41,116 nucleotides of DNA, from NCBI GenBank assembly GCA_024280155.1, contig JAJRQQ010000094.1:1-41116 (forward strand), written 5' to 3'. Both the position numbers and the translations under genes were made by a program. Under the pieces are notes generated by a model. The model did not search any database and was not told where the DNA came from. It was given only the letters and a program-made list of their open reading frames with translations. The DNA is from Bacteroidota bacterium. GTDB taxonomy: Bacteria > Bacteroidota > Bacteroidia > Flavobacteriales_D > Crocinitomicaceae. Below, in pieces: positions 15,393 to 23,941 of this stretch; positions within the stretch are counted from its first letter, which is position 1; every line of letters starts with the position of its first letter.

Positions 15393-18300
15393 CTATTTTT
15401 TAAATCGCATTAAGTTAATCACTCCTTGATACTCTCGATCTTCATCACAGGTTATGGTGTAGTAATAGACGCCATCTGGTAGAATTTCACCATCTTTTGT
15501 TCCTGCCCAATCATTTTTATAATCATTCGTTTCATAAACTAGCTGTCCCCAACGATTGAAAATTTTCACTGTACAACCTTTTATTTGATTGATGTCACTT
15601 ACTTTCCAAGTATCATTGCTTCCATCATTGTTTGGTGTACAAATGTTACTTATTTCCAACAATGCTTGGCAATCTTGAACAACCAATTGTAAAGTCACTA
15701 AAGAATCACAACCTGCCGAAGTTGTAAATAACTCATCATAAGTTCCAGATGTTGTTAAAGTTTGCGTTCCGTGCGTGTATGATTCTCCCAAGCAAATCGT
15801 ATCAGAATAAGAAGAATTCAGTTGACTTGTCACTGTTAAGAATAAGCGAACCAATGAATCACATCCTGTTGCAGTCGTGAAATTCTCTGTGTATTCTCCT
15901 GACGTGGTTAAAGTTTGTGTTCCTAAAACATAATTCTGACCTTGACAAATAACCTCTGAAATAGAATTTTCAATGGTTGGATTAACAAATAAATACATGG
16001 TCACTAAAGAATCACAACCTGATGCTGTTGTAAACTGTTCTGTGTAAGAACCAGACGTTGACAATGTTTGAGAACCAAATGTTATCGATGTTCCTTGACA
16101 AATTGTTTGTGTTGTAGAAGTCGTAATTAAAGGTTCAACTGTCAAATACAAGGTAACAATAGAATCACAGCCTCCTTGTGTGGCAATAAGGTTATTTACA
16201 TACACTCCACTCGTATTGTAGGTATTCCCACCAAAAGAATAAGTTGTACCTGTACAAATAGTTTCAGCAATATTCACATTAATTGTATTCTCTAAGAACA
16301 AATTCGTTGTAACGATACTGTCACATCCATTTGCTGCAACAAAAGTATCCAAATAAACACCTGGCGTAGAATATGTACTTGTTCCTACGGAGAATGTCGT
16401 ACCTTGACAAATCGTAACCGTTTGTTCAAAAGAAGCAGGTTCATTAACAACTAAAGTCGTGTAAATTGTACTATCACAACCATTTGCTGCAACAAATACA
16501 TCTGTATAAACTCCAGCAGTTGTTTGATTAGCTCCACCAAGAAAGATAGACTGACCATTACATATTGTATCATCAACATAAACCAAAATTGGACTGACGA
16601 TACAAGGATTACTACAAGCACTGGCATCAATAGTAAAAGAGTAAGGACAAGCACCATCATCAATTGTCACAGTATAAACTTCTGCGGATGCAACTGCATA
16701 ATTTACGTTAGTTCCCGGAGCAAAAGTTCCTTGTTGTATTAGGTTCATACTAGCATCCTCAATCGTATAACTAATATCCGTTCCATAAAAAGAACTTAAA
16801 CCTCCTGAACTTGTGAAATTCATCTCACACAATGCGTTATCATAACTTGAAACAGGATTAACTTGTTCCAAGAATACTACATTAACTACATTATCTACAG
16901 TTGAAGTATTACATGTAAAATCTCCCCAAGTTGCTGGTTCATCCGCCATTGAGGAAACGTAATACACAGTATTAAATATAGGATTACCAAAAGAACCAGA
17001 ACCATCAGTAGCATTAACAAAACCTCCTGTTAATCCATATACCGTATCGATATAGGTAAATCCAGAACCAGCCACAGGATCAGGAATAGTTGGGTTTGAA
17101 TGTAGAACAAAACCAGGATCCAAACAAGATGGGATATCTAAAGTTGGCTGCCCAATTCCATTAATTAAATTCCCTGGAAATAACGTATCATTAAAACAAA
17201 CAAAAGCAGTATCCGAAGAATTGAATGTTGTGGTGTCACCATAATTTGTGGCTACATAAGTATCTCCTGCGTATGCCTCGACTTCTTTGATATATTCTAT
17301 AATATATTGACCTTCATCTCCTGGATAACTACCATCCAATTGAATGGCATACACAGTTCCTGGCATCATGCAACAAATGGATTCTTGCGTTCCACTGAAC
17401 GTAGCACTACCTTGTAGCACTGGAGTAATAATAGGAGTTGATTGAGTTCCATCCGTTGTAAATGTTGCAGGATTCAATCCTCCATAACAATCCGTTCCAT
17501 TCAATAATTCATAAACAGAATATCTTAAAGTATCCATTCCTATATACGCACGAAGATTCATCTCAATAGCACCAGAAGCAGGAACGGTAAAATAATGCCA
17601 AACAGTTTGGTCTGCTCTTGAATTCTGATTTGCAATAACCGGAGGTTCACCAGCCAAATATTCTCGACAACCTTTCTCATTATTTCCTGCAACCGCTTGA
17701 AAAGGAGGTGTACTTCCTGCTGGAGTAACGACAACTTCATACAATGGATCAGGTAAGGTTAAGCAAAGTATATCATTTCCTGGAGGATTGTTTGTTGGGT
17801 CTGCCACACTTGGGTCGTACAACCAAGAATCAATATTTTGTGCACTTAAATTTGTAAGAGAATTCGCAGGATCAACCATTCCGTAATAAGTATAACCAGG
17901 TTCTAGACATTGTTTAGAAATAATAGCAGACTCGCTACCTCCACCAAAAATTCCGTTCACACCACCTTCTTGCGCTCCCATATTATCCAAATCCGCACAA
18001 TTATAATCGGAAGGAATTCCTGGAGAAAAACGAACATCTTGTCCCCAAAAGGCATTATCTTCAGAATAAACACTTGATTGGTAATCTGTTTCAAAAACAA
18101 TTCGACCGTTATTTGGTGCAACAAAATTAAACCATACAGTTTCGTTAATGGTACCATTATTTGCTGCATTATGGTCATAATCATACGCATGATATTCATC
18201 AGGATTTGCTGAAGTATGTGCCGCACCTGTTTCTCCATAATCGTTTCCACTATCAAAGGCACAACCAAACTGAAGGTTTACTGTTGCTGGATCTCCATTT

Positions 18301-19463
18301 GCAGAAGAGATAACAGTTGTACCGAAAGTTGTACTTGGTGATTGGCAAGGAATATCCTCCAAATCACCCGACGACCCTCCTTGATCAAAAACACCTATTT
18401 CAACATACCCACTTGGTTCTCCACTATCCAAAGCTAATTGAACGTAGTACACCTCACCAGCAATTAATTTTTGATAAGAAAATGGAGCAACAGGATTACA
18501 AGCATCCAGTACAATTTCTGCTTCAGGATCAATTCCCAATAAATCCGTACCATCAGAGAATTGAATATGAGATAAATAATCAAATTTATCTTTAATTACA
18601 ACACCTGAGATTGGTTGTAAACCTGCTGTACATCCTACTCCATCAGCAGCATGATAAATTTCAAAATAAGTTCCAATTTGAGTTCCACCTAAATCTGTCG
18701 TTATATTTACCGAACCACTTGGAGGTGCAACAAAATAAAACCAAGCAGACCCCATTGCTGATACATCTCCAGTATTTGGTTCATTCGGTTCTAAAGTTGC
18801 GCCAGAACATAGTCCAAACAATTGACTTGGCCCAACAGTTATTTGCGCTGCGCTACAAATATCATCTGGAACCTCTGGAATGGTCAAACCGATGTACTCG
18901 ACTTCAAAAGTTACACGATAAGTTTGGTTACAACCACCATCTGTACTTGTAGCTGTAAGAGTTTGCCAATTCACACCATTCGAAGTTGGTACAGCCACTG
19001 TTACTGATTGATTAGCTGTTTCCCCATCAGATAATAAACCAAAAAGACTGTAATTTGTTGCTTCGTCATTTTCATAAGCACGCCAATCTATTGTAACTTG
19101 TGTTGGTACATCAGCAGCACAAACATAATCATGGGTAAAAAACCAACCTGAATTGGGTGAAAAACCACTACCCGGAGCAGACATCACATAAGGACCATTA
19201 TTCCCGTTTTGGTATGCGTAATTGAAATCACCTAAAAGTCCAAAAAGAACAGGATTGTTATTCGAATTCCCGACTGTATTGTCAGTGGCTAGAAATTCCC
19301 AAACGAAATCAGAGTCACCAGAAAAAAAGCCGTCACAATCTACATTGCTCGTTACTTCAACAGATAAAACGCGAACATTAACAGTCGCTTGTCCGAAAGA
19401 GAATGTGTAAAACAAGAATGTAAAGCAAAATGCCCACATCGTTTCAGTCAATAGTTTTTTCAT
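15393..19463 (-). CDS. Giant secreted adhesin-like protein with gliding-type (type B) T9SS C-terminal domain and six repeats
   Basis: A 1356-residue protein. It has a signal peptide (ending TFSFGQ), a long Asp/Gly/Pro/Thr-rich extracellular region, and six tandem repeats of about 47 residues near residues 985-1265. Each repeat follows the pattern ICxGxxxxxGxxxxxTxGxYxxxFxxxxGCDSxVxxxLxV with two conserved cysteines. The C-terminal ~85 residues form a gliding-motility-associated type B CTD: CTPNNDGSNDTWKV, KIFNRWGQLVYE, DGVYYYTI. Such proteins are exported by the T9SS and may act in adhesion or gliding (SprB-like). The downstream PorP/SprF-OmpA gene, 5 bp away, is the likely dedicated outer-membrane partner. 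Confidence 0.88.
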   Translation of the reverse strand: MKKLLTETMWAFCFTFLFYTFSFGQATVNVRVLSVEVTSNVDCDGFFSGDSDFVWEFLATDNTVGNSNNNPVLFGLLGDFNYAYQNGNNGPYVMSAPGSGFSPNSGWFFTHDYVCAADVPTQVTIDWRAYENDEATNYSLFGLLSDGETANQSVTVAVPTSNGVNWQTLTATSTDGGCNQTYRVTFEVEYIGLTIPEVPDDICSAAQITVGPSQLFGLCSGATLEPNEPNTGDVSAMGSAWFYFVAPPSGSVNITTDLGGTQIGTYFEIYHAADGVGCTAGLQPISGVVIKDKFDYLSHIQFSDGTDLLGIDPEAEIVLDACNPVAPFSYQKLIAGEVYYVQLALDSGEPSGYVEIGVFDQGGSSGDLEDIPCQSPSTTFGTTVISSANGDPATVNLQFGCAFDSGNDYGETGAAHTSANPDEYHAYDYDHNAANNGTINETVWFNFVAPNNGRIVFETDYQSSVYSEDNAFWGQDVRFSPGIPSDYNCADLDNMGAQEGGVNGIFGGGSESAIISKQCLEPGYTYYGMVDPANSLTNLSAQNIDSWLYDPSVADPTNNPPGNDILCLTLPDPLYEVVVTPAGSTPPFQAVAGNNEKGCREYLAGEPPVIANQNSRADQTVWHYFTVPASGAIEMNLRAYIGMDTLRYSVYELLNGTDCYGGLNPATFTTDGTQSTPIITPVLQGSATFSGTQESICCMMPGTVYAIQLDGSYPGDEGQYIIEYIKEVEAYAGDTYVATNYGDTTTFNSSDTAFVCFNDTLFPGNLINGIGQPTLDIPSCLDPGFVLHSNPTIPDPVAGSGFTYIDTVYGLTGGFVNATDGSGSFGNPIFNTVYYVSSMADEPATWGDFTCNTSTVDNVVNVVFLEQVNPVSSYDNALCEMNFTSSGGLSSFYGTDISYTIEDASMNLIQQGTFAPGTNVNYAVASAEVYTVTIDDGACPYSFTIDASACSNPCIVSPILVYVDDTICNGQSIFLGGANQTTAGVYTDVFVAANGCDSTIYTTLVVNEPASFEQTVTICQGTTFSVGTSTYSTPGVYLDTFVAANGCDSIVTTNLFLENTINVNIAETICTGTTYSFGGNTYNTSGVYVNNLIATQGGCDSIVTLYLTVEPLITTSTTQTICQGTSITFGSQTLSTSGSYTEQFTTASGCDSLVTMYLFVNPTIENSISEVICQGQNYVLGTQTLTTSGEYTENFTTATGCDSLVRLFLTVTSQLNSSYSDTICLGESYTHGTQTLTTSGTYDELFTTSAGCDSLVTLQLVVQDCQALLEISNICTPNNDGSNDTWKVSDINQIKGCTVKIFNRWGQLVYETNDYKNDWAGTKDGEILPDGVYYYTITCDEDREYQGVINLMRFKK
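15690..16570 (-). repeat. In-gene tandem repeat region coding six ~47-residue units
   Basis: Within the giant T9SS gene, six successive segments of about 140 bp encode related units that share a TICxG start and a GCDS signature before the end. The last three units are closest to each other (each contains TQTLTTSG or SQTLSTSG), suggesting recent expansion at the C-terminal end. Boundaries are approximate. Confidence 0.75.
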
Positions 19464-19510
19464 AAGCTTAGTTTAAGTCACTTTTGAATTTCTTCAAGAG
19501 TGTGTAAAAT

Positions 19511-19546
19511 AAACAACCCTTCTAATGCCAGTTAGAAGGGTTGTTT
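19511..19546 (-). terminator. Intrinsic terminator after pdhC
   Basis: A perfect 15-bp inverted repeat (19511-19525 AAACAACCCTTCTAA; 19532-19546 TTAGAAGGGTTGTTT) with a 6-base loop. On the minus strand it is followed by ATTTTACAC. It lies 11 bp past the stop of the pyruvate dehydrogenase E2 gene and separates it from the T9SS operon. Confidence 0.85.
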
Positions 19547-19557
19547 TAAATAATTTA

Positions 19558-20811
19558 TTACAGCAATAATGTTGCTGGATTCTCCATATATTCTTTAAAC
19601 GTATTTAAGAAAAGAGAACCTGAAACACCATCGACCACTCTATGGTCACATGACAGTGTAATTTTCATCACATTTCCTGGTACAATTTGTCCATTTTTCA
19701 CAACGGGTATTTCTTTTATTCCTCCTACAGCCATAATACAACTGTCTGGTGGGTTAACAATAGCCGTAAATTGTTCAATTCCAAACATTCCAAGGTTAGA
19801 AATTGTAAATGTATTTCCTTCCCAGTCTGCTGGTTGTAATTTCTTCGTTTTTGCTTTAATCGCGAAATCTTTCACTTCTGCACCAATGTTTGTTAATTCT
19901 TTGCCATCAGCAAAACGAATTACAGGAACTAAAAGTCCTTCATCAACAGCTACAGCAACGCCAATATGAATATGATCATTTCGACGAATCACGTCACCTA
20001 ACCAAGAACTATTCACAGTAGGATGCTCTCTCAAAGAAAGTGCAACTGCTTTTATCACAATATCATTGAAAGACACTTTCACCCCTTCTACAGAATTAAT
20101 TTGTTTACGGAATGCAATTGCATTTTCCATATCAATATTTTGAGTCAAATAAAAGTGAGGTGCTGTAAATTTACTTTCAGATAAACGTTGGGCAATCACT
20201 TTTCTCATTTGTGAAACAGGTTCATCAGTAAACGATTCAGTTCCAACAAAAGCACGTTTATTTCCTGCACCAACATAAGGTACATAATGATCGATATCTC
20301 TTTTTACGATACGACCATTCTCTCCTGTTCCATTTACAGAAGATAAATCAATTCCTTTATCATTAGCCATTTTACGTGCCAAAGGAGAAGCAAAAATTCG
20401 ACCATTAGCATCCGCAACAACTGGTTTAGAAACTGGTGCAGCAACTGGTGTTGATTTTGGTGCTCCCACAACTTTTACCGGTTCTGGTTGAGGTGTTGAT
20501 TTAACTTCCTCTACCTTCTCTTCTGTTGGTTTATTTTTTTCGGCATCAGCTAAAATTTTAGCAACATCTTCACCTTTCTCTCCAATAATTGCAAGAATAG
20601 CGTTTACGGGAGCTGTTTGGCCTTTTTCAACGCCAATATGCAATAGAACTCCATCATAAAACGACTCGAATTCCATGGTCGCTTTATCTGTTTCAATTTC
20701 AGCTAAAACTTCACCAGAAGAAACCTCATCACCAACTTTCACTGACCAATCCGCCACAACTCCTTCCGTCATCGTGTCACTTAATTTCGGCATGTATACA
20801 ATTTCCGCCAT
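19558..20811 (-). CDS. pdhC: Pyruvate dehydrogenase complex E2, dihydrolipoamide acetyltransferase
   Basis: Transfers the acetyl group from lipoate to CoA and forms the core of the complex. Domains of the 417-residue protein: one lipoyl domain (about 3-75; lipoyl-lysine in EIETDKATMEF, Lys43), a Pro/Ala/Val-rich linker (about 90-130), a peripheral-subunit-binding domain (RIFASPLARKMANDKGIDL, about 137-175), and the catalytic domain with the active-site LSCDHRVVDG near the C-terminus. Many relatives carry two lipoyl domains; here there is one. The gene starts 22 bp after pdhA ends, an E1-alpha/E2 pair typical of Bacteroidota. The E1-beta and E3 genes are not in the window. Confidence 0.95.
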   Translation of the reverse strand: MAEIVYMPKLSDTMTEGVVADWSVKVGDEVSSGEVLAEIETDKATMEFESFYDGVLLHIGVEKGQTAPVNAILAIIGEKGEDVAKILADAEKNKPTEEKVEEVKSTPQPEPVKVVGAPKSTPVAAPVSKPVVADANGRIFASPLARKMANDKGIDLSSVNGTGENGRIVKRDIDHYVPYVGAGNKRAFVGTESFTDEPVSQMRKVIAQRLSESKFTAPHFYLTQNIDMENAIAFRKQINSVEGVKVSFNDIVIKAVALSLREHPTVNSSWLGDVIRRNDHIHIGVAVAVDEGLLVPVIRFADGKELTNIGAEVKDFAIKAKTKKLQPADWEGNTFTISNLGMFGIEQFTAIVNPPDSCIMAVGGIKEIPVVKNGQIVPGNVMKITLSCDHRVVDGVSGSLFLNTFKEYMENPATLLL

Positions 20812-20833
20812 AATACTTTCTACTTAATTTATT

Positions 20834-21886
20834 TTAATATTCTTTAATGAAAGGATAATTTTCTTCCACATAAACGTCTTCATATAACTCATGTGCCTCA
20901 GGATAAGGAGAATTTTCTGCAAACTCAATTGATTCTTGAACTTCTTTCTTCACCCAATCTTGAATTTCTTTAATTTTCTTATCCGTCAACCATTTATTTT
21001 CTTTAATCACATCTAACACATGATCAATTGGATCTTTTTCCATCCACTCATGTAACTCTTCTTTTGTACGGTATTTTTGAGGGTCAGACATTGAATGTCC
21101 TTTATAACGATACGTTCTAATATCTAACAATGTTGGACCGTCACCTCTTCTACCTCTTTCCGCTGCTTCTTCAATTGCTTCATGGACTGCTTCTGGAGAC
21201 ATTCCATTCACAACTTTCGATGGCATTTCATAAGATGCTCCAATTTTAGATAAATCCAATACATTGGTTGTTCTTTCTACAGAAGTTCCCATTGCATAAT
21301 TATTATTTTCGATAATAAAAATTACGGGTAACTTCCAATTCATTGCCATGTTGAATGTTTCATGCAAAGCACCTTGGCGTGTTGCCCCATCTCCCATTGA
21401 GACAAAAGCTACATTTCCAGTTTCATTGTATTGCTCAGCGAAAGCGACACCTGCTCCCATTGCAATTTGAGCTCCAACAATTCCGTGACCTCCCATGAAA
21501 CCTACTTCTTTATCAAAAAAGTGCATCGAACCACCTTTCCCTTTCGAACATCCTGTAGATCTCCCATAAAGTTCCGCCATTAAAATTCGTGGATCAGTTC
21601 CAAGCGCAATAGGATGGCCATGACTTCTATATGCTGTCATGTGTTTATCACCTTTTCGACTTCCACTTGCTGTTCCTGCGACAATAGCTTCTTGCCCAAT
21701 ATACAAGTGACAAAAACCACCAAATTTTTGTTGAATATAAAGTTGACCTGTTTTTTCCTCAAACTTACGAATGAGTAACATGTCTTTGTACCATTTGATA
21801 TAAGTTTCTTGCGAAAACTTCGGCTTTCCTGAATCTTTCGCTTTACGCGTAGTTTTTGGAGAAGTTGTTTTTGCCTTTGTTGCCAT
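20834..21886 (-). CDS. pdhA: Pyruvate dehydrogenase E1 component, alpha subunit
   Basis: The 350-residue thiamine-diphosphate enzyme subunit starts oxidative decarboxylation of pyruvate. The ThDP-Mg motif is clear: GDGATRQGALHETFNMA running to ENNNYAMG. Other conserved blocks are HLYIGQEA, YRSHGHPIALG and GRSTGCSKGKGGSMHFF. A basic, low-complexity N-terminal tail of about 22 residues (MATKAKTTSPKTTRKAKDSG) precedes the family homology. It has its own -7 box, so it can be expressed without the upstream lipoprotein gene. It heads the pdhA-pdhC unit and needs an E1-beta encoded elsewhere. Confidence 0.95.
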   Translation of the reverse strand: MATKAKTTSPKTTRKAKDSGKPKFSQETYIKWYKDMLLIRKFEEKTGQLYIQQKFGGFCHLYIGQEAIVAGTASGSRKGDKHMTAYRSHGHPIALGTDPRILMAELYGRSTGCSKGKGGSMHFFDKEVGFMGGHGIVGAQIAMGAGVAFAEQYNETGNVAFVSMGDGATRQGALHETFNMAMNWKLPVIFIIENNNYAMGTSVERTTNVLDLSKIGASYEMPSKVVNGMSPEAVHEAIEEAAERGRRGDGPTLLDIRTYRYKGHSMSDPQKYRTKEELHEWMEKDPIDHVLDVIKENKWLTDKKIKEIQDWVKKEVQESIEFAENSPYPEAHELYEDVYVEENYPFIKEY

Positions 21887-21911
21887 GTGTTTACTTTAAT
21901 TTTATAGAGAA

Positions 21912-21919
21912 CAAATATA
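21912..21919 (-). promoter_or_regulatory. -7 promoter box for pdhA-pdhC
   Basis: Minus-strand TATATTTG, an exact TAnnTTTG box 26 bases before the pdhA ATG, in the 91-bp gap after the DUF3298 lipoprotein gene. Confidence 0.5.
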
Positions 21920-21977
21920 TAAAATTCTTCTTGCAATGAATTGAAAAAAGATTGAATTTTATTTACAGACCATTCTC

Positions 21978-22835
21978 CTATTTCAAAAAGTTTTTTAATT
22001 CTTCTTTTGAGACACGAATTTGTATTGGTCCATCGGCATAAGAAGCTATCTCGTACTGATTGAATCGAACGATTAAATCACCATTTTCGAAGTGAAAATT
22101 TTCATTCAAAAAATTAGCCTCATCTTCAATCCAAAAGCCAGCGTCTGCAAGCGACTCATTTTCTGAAAGTTCCTTTTCTTTTTTCAACGTTTGAGCAGCT
22201 AACAGATTTAACTGAGGCAAATCTTTAAAAAACTCACTTAATTTCATATCATGTCCATCTTTTTTAGAGACAATCGAATACACTACAAAGCCATTTCCAT
22301 GCGCTCCTCCAGTATAGGAATAACTTCCTGTTTCAACGAGTACGGTTGTGTCATTTTCTTTAATCTCAATCCCAGATTGTAAATCCCAAGGCATTTGATC
22401 TGCTGCAATTTCATCTTTGATCATGTCTTGATAGAATGAATTAAAAAGAGGTAGGCTTTCTTTTAACAATTCAATGGAGAAAGTAGGTCTTATTCTCTCC
22501 TCTCCCATATACGAAACTGCATACACAAAATCTGCTACTAATTGATTTATGGAATCCTGATACACCTCACCACAATTTCCATTTTCATCTATAGAATAAT
22601 AGGCGTATTCTAATGAAATCTGACTTGAATCTTGCTTGTCTTTAGATAAAATCAAGAAAGTTTCCGTACCAGTTATTATTTCACTTTCAAAGTTATTATC
22701 CTCTTTAACGTTATTGTTAATTCCTATTTCAGAAGACAGTTCTTTCTCCATCTCCTCAATATTCTCATTACTGCAAGAAATTGCAACTGTAAATATCCCT
22801 CCTATTAATAATAGTTTTATTGTTCTGTAATTCAT
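21978..22835 (-). CDS. DUF3298/RsiV-like lipoprotein
   Basis: A 285-residue predicted lipoprotein: hydrophobic IKLLLIGGIFTVAISC with lipid-attached Cys21. The C-terminal two thirds resemble the DUF4163-DUF3298 architecture: ETGSYSYTGGAHGNGFVVY (the TGGAHG signature) and the later FHFENGDLIVRFNQYEIASYADGPIQIRV segment. The biochemical role of these domains is unclear. The start codon lies in the left 62-bp repeat and overlaps the stop of the stranded cytidine deaminase tail as ATGA. The ancestral gene order was therefore almost certainly cdd followed directly by this gene, and the island insertion cut it off from its original promoter. Confidence 0.8.
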   Translation of the reverse strand: MNYRTIKLLLIGGIFTVAISCSNENIEEMEKELSSEIGINNNVKEDNNFESEIITGTETFLILSKDKQDSSQISLEYAYYSIDENGNCGEVYQDSINQLVADFVYAVSYMGEERIRPTFSIELLKESLPLFNSFYQDMIKDEIAADQMPWDLQSGIEIKENDTTVLVETGSYSYTGGAHGNGFVVYSIVSKKDGHDMKLSEFFKDLPQLNLLAAQTLKKEKELSENESLADAGFWIEDEANFLNENFHFENGDLIVRFNQYEIASYADGPIQIRVSKEELKNFLK

Positions 22836-22889
22836 ATTCCAAATGCTAGAGGCAACAAGTCGAGTGCCGAGTTAAAAATAATTGTTTTT
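22828..22889. repeat. Left 62-bp direct repeat (att-like), duplicate of the cdd 3' end
   Basis: Every base matches 30515-30576 in the same orientation; the flanking bases differ on both sides (G/A on the left, A/C on the right). On the minus strand it contains the last 18 sense codons and stop of cytidine deaminase plus the first eight bases of the lipoprotein gene. It marks the left edge of the island. Confidence 0.95.
22832..22888 (-). pseudogene. Stranded 3' tail of cytidine deaminase
   Basis: Reading the minus strand gives KTIIFNSALDLLPLAFGI then TGA, identical to the C-terminus of the intact deaminase at 30519. The frame does not continue into the island. It is the leftover target-site part of cdd after insertion. 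Confidence 0.9.
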
Positions 22890-22940
22890 ATTTTTTTTGA
22901 TTATGAAGATACTATTTATTTACTAATTTTAGGTCGAATT

Positions 22941-23519
22941 ATGAAAGAAAACACACTCACATTAAAAAACATGGTTTCAAAAAGTTGTTTAAAACTTATT
23001 GAGCTTTATTTTAAAAATATTGAAGGCGTAATAATTCAACAAGTTTTTTTAGGAAAAGTCATTCTACTTCAAGATGAAAATAAAATCAATAACCAACAAC
23101 TAAAAGAACATTTTAATGAAATTGGCTTTGAAGTAGTTGAAGATGAGGATGTCATTCTTACTGAGAGAATTAAAGTTGCTGCCATTGAACTTATTGTGTT
23201 TGCTTCCAATAACAATTCAATCATTCGTAATTCTGATTACATCAGTGACCGTGTTCAAGAGCCTTATGATAAAATCAGTAAAGTATTTTCGCGAGTTACA
23301 GGAACCACTTTAGAAAAATATATCATTCTCTTAAAGATAGAAAAAGCAAAAGAACTGGTTTTAGAAGACAAACTAACACTCAGTGAAATTTCTTATCAAT
23401 TGGATTACAGTAGTGTTCAGTATTTAAGTCGTCAATTTAAACAAATTACAGGTTATACTTTTTCTGAATTTAAAGATTTAGAACATCCACCAAGAATATT
23501 ATTAGAACACTTAATCTAA
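22941..23519 (+). CDS. AraC-family regulator with HMA-like N-terminal domain
   Basis: A 192-residue protein. Residues about 1-75 form a small ferredoxin-like domain of the kind seen in Bacteroidota AraC proteins that resemble heavy-metal-associated domains; relatives usually have a CxxC pair after KNMV, but here it reads KNMVSKSC, so the first Cys is Ser. Residues about 100-185 form a double AraC helix-turn-helix, including LEKYIILLKIEKAKELVLED and the second-helix region LTLSEISYQLDYSSVQYLSRQFKQITG. It is the first island gene, 170 bp before the six-gene operon on the same strand, so it may regulate that operon. The signal is unknown. Confidence 0.85.
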   Translation: MKENTLTLKNMVSKSCLKLIELYFKNIEGVIIQQVFLGKVILLQDENKINNQQLKEHFNEIGFEVVEDEDVILTERIKVAAIELIVFASNNNSIIRNSDYISDRVQEPYDKISKVFSRVTGTTLEKYIILLKIEKAKELVLEDKLTLSEISYQLDYSSVQYLSRQFKQITGYTFSEFKDLEHPPRILLEHLI

Positions 23520-23526
23520 GAAAAAG

Positions 23527-23570
23527 GATTAAAAGCAGCTATAGACACTATAAACATTAGCTTTTTAATC
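23527..23570 (+). terminator. Stem-loop after the AraC gene
   Basis: An inverted repeat GATTAAAAGC (23527-23536) / GCTTTTTAATC (23560-23570, one extra T) separated by about 23 bases, starting 8 bp past the AraC stop. The loop is long and no T-run follows, so this is a weak terminator candidate or a regulatory hairpin. Confidence 0.35.
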
Positions 23571-23634
23571 ATAACAACCTAAATTGTACACATCATTCTC
23601 GAAATTGTGTAAACGTTTTTCTTTTCCTCCTCGT

Positions 23635-23642
23635 TATATTTG
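23635..23642 (+). promoter_or_regulatory. -7 promoter box for the island operon
   Basis: Plus-strand TATATTTG, an exact TAnnTTTG box 47 bases upstream of the PqqD-like gene start. It lies in the only sizeable intergenic gap of the island (23520-23689), which also should hold any AraC binding site. I saw no precursor-peptide gene in this gap. Confidence 0.55.
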
Positions 23643-23689
23643 GTGTATCGAAATTCTATTCTTAAAAAGAATTATACTCACTTTTAAAA

Positions 23690-23938
23690 ATGAAAGCTAT
23701 GAAGATAAGAAAAAACATTGCCGTTAGTGATTCAGGATTTTTATTCAATCCACTCACTGGAGATTCATTCTCAGTAAATCCAATCGGTCAGTCAATCATC
23801 AGTTCCTTCCAAGAGAAAAAATCAGATGACGAAATCATTGAAACAATTCTAAGTGAATATAGAATTGATAAAAACACTGTAGAAAAAGACCTCAACGATT
23901 TTAAACGAATGTTGGAGAATTACAAACTAATCGACTAA
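23690..23938 (+). CDS. PqqD-like small protein (RRE fold)
   Basis: An 82-residue protein matching the PqqD pattern: an N-terminal strand pair with FLFNPLTGDSFSVNPIG, then SDDEIIETILSEYRID and VEKDLNDFKRMLENYKLID. In the pyrroloquinoline quinone pathway and many RiPP pathways, PqqD-type domains bind a precursor peptide and hand it to a modifying enzyme. Here no precursor peptide or radical SAM enzyme is present, so the partner is unclear; the ATP-grasp protein encoded 3 bp downstream is the obvious candidate. Met1 or Met4 could be the start. Confidence 0.8.
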   Translation: MKAMKIRKNIAVSDSGFLFNPLTGDSFSVNPIGQSIISSFQEKKSDDEIIETILSEYRIDKNTVEKDLNDFKRMLENYKLID

Positions 23939-23941
23939 GTC

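Noticed and set aside
16451..18952. Several 60-113 codon frames on both strands inside the giant T9SS gene
   Set aside because: They overlap a well-supported coding frame, have low-complexity Leu/Ile/Gln/His translations and no start signals; they are shadows of the main frame.
23520..23689. Possible RiPP precursor peptide gene before the PqqD-like gene
   Set aside because: I found no plus-strand ATG-started frame of useful length with a leader-like sequence in this gap. A precursor could be elsewhere in the genome.
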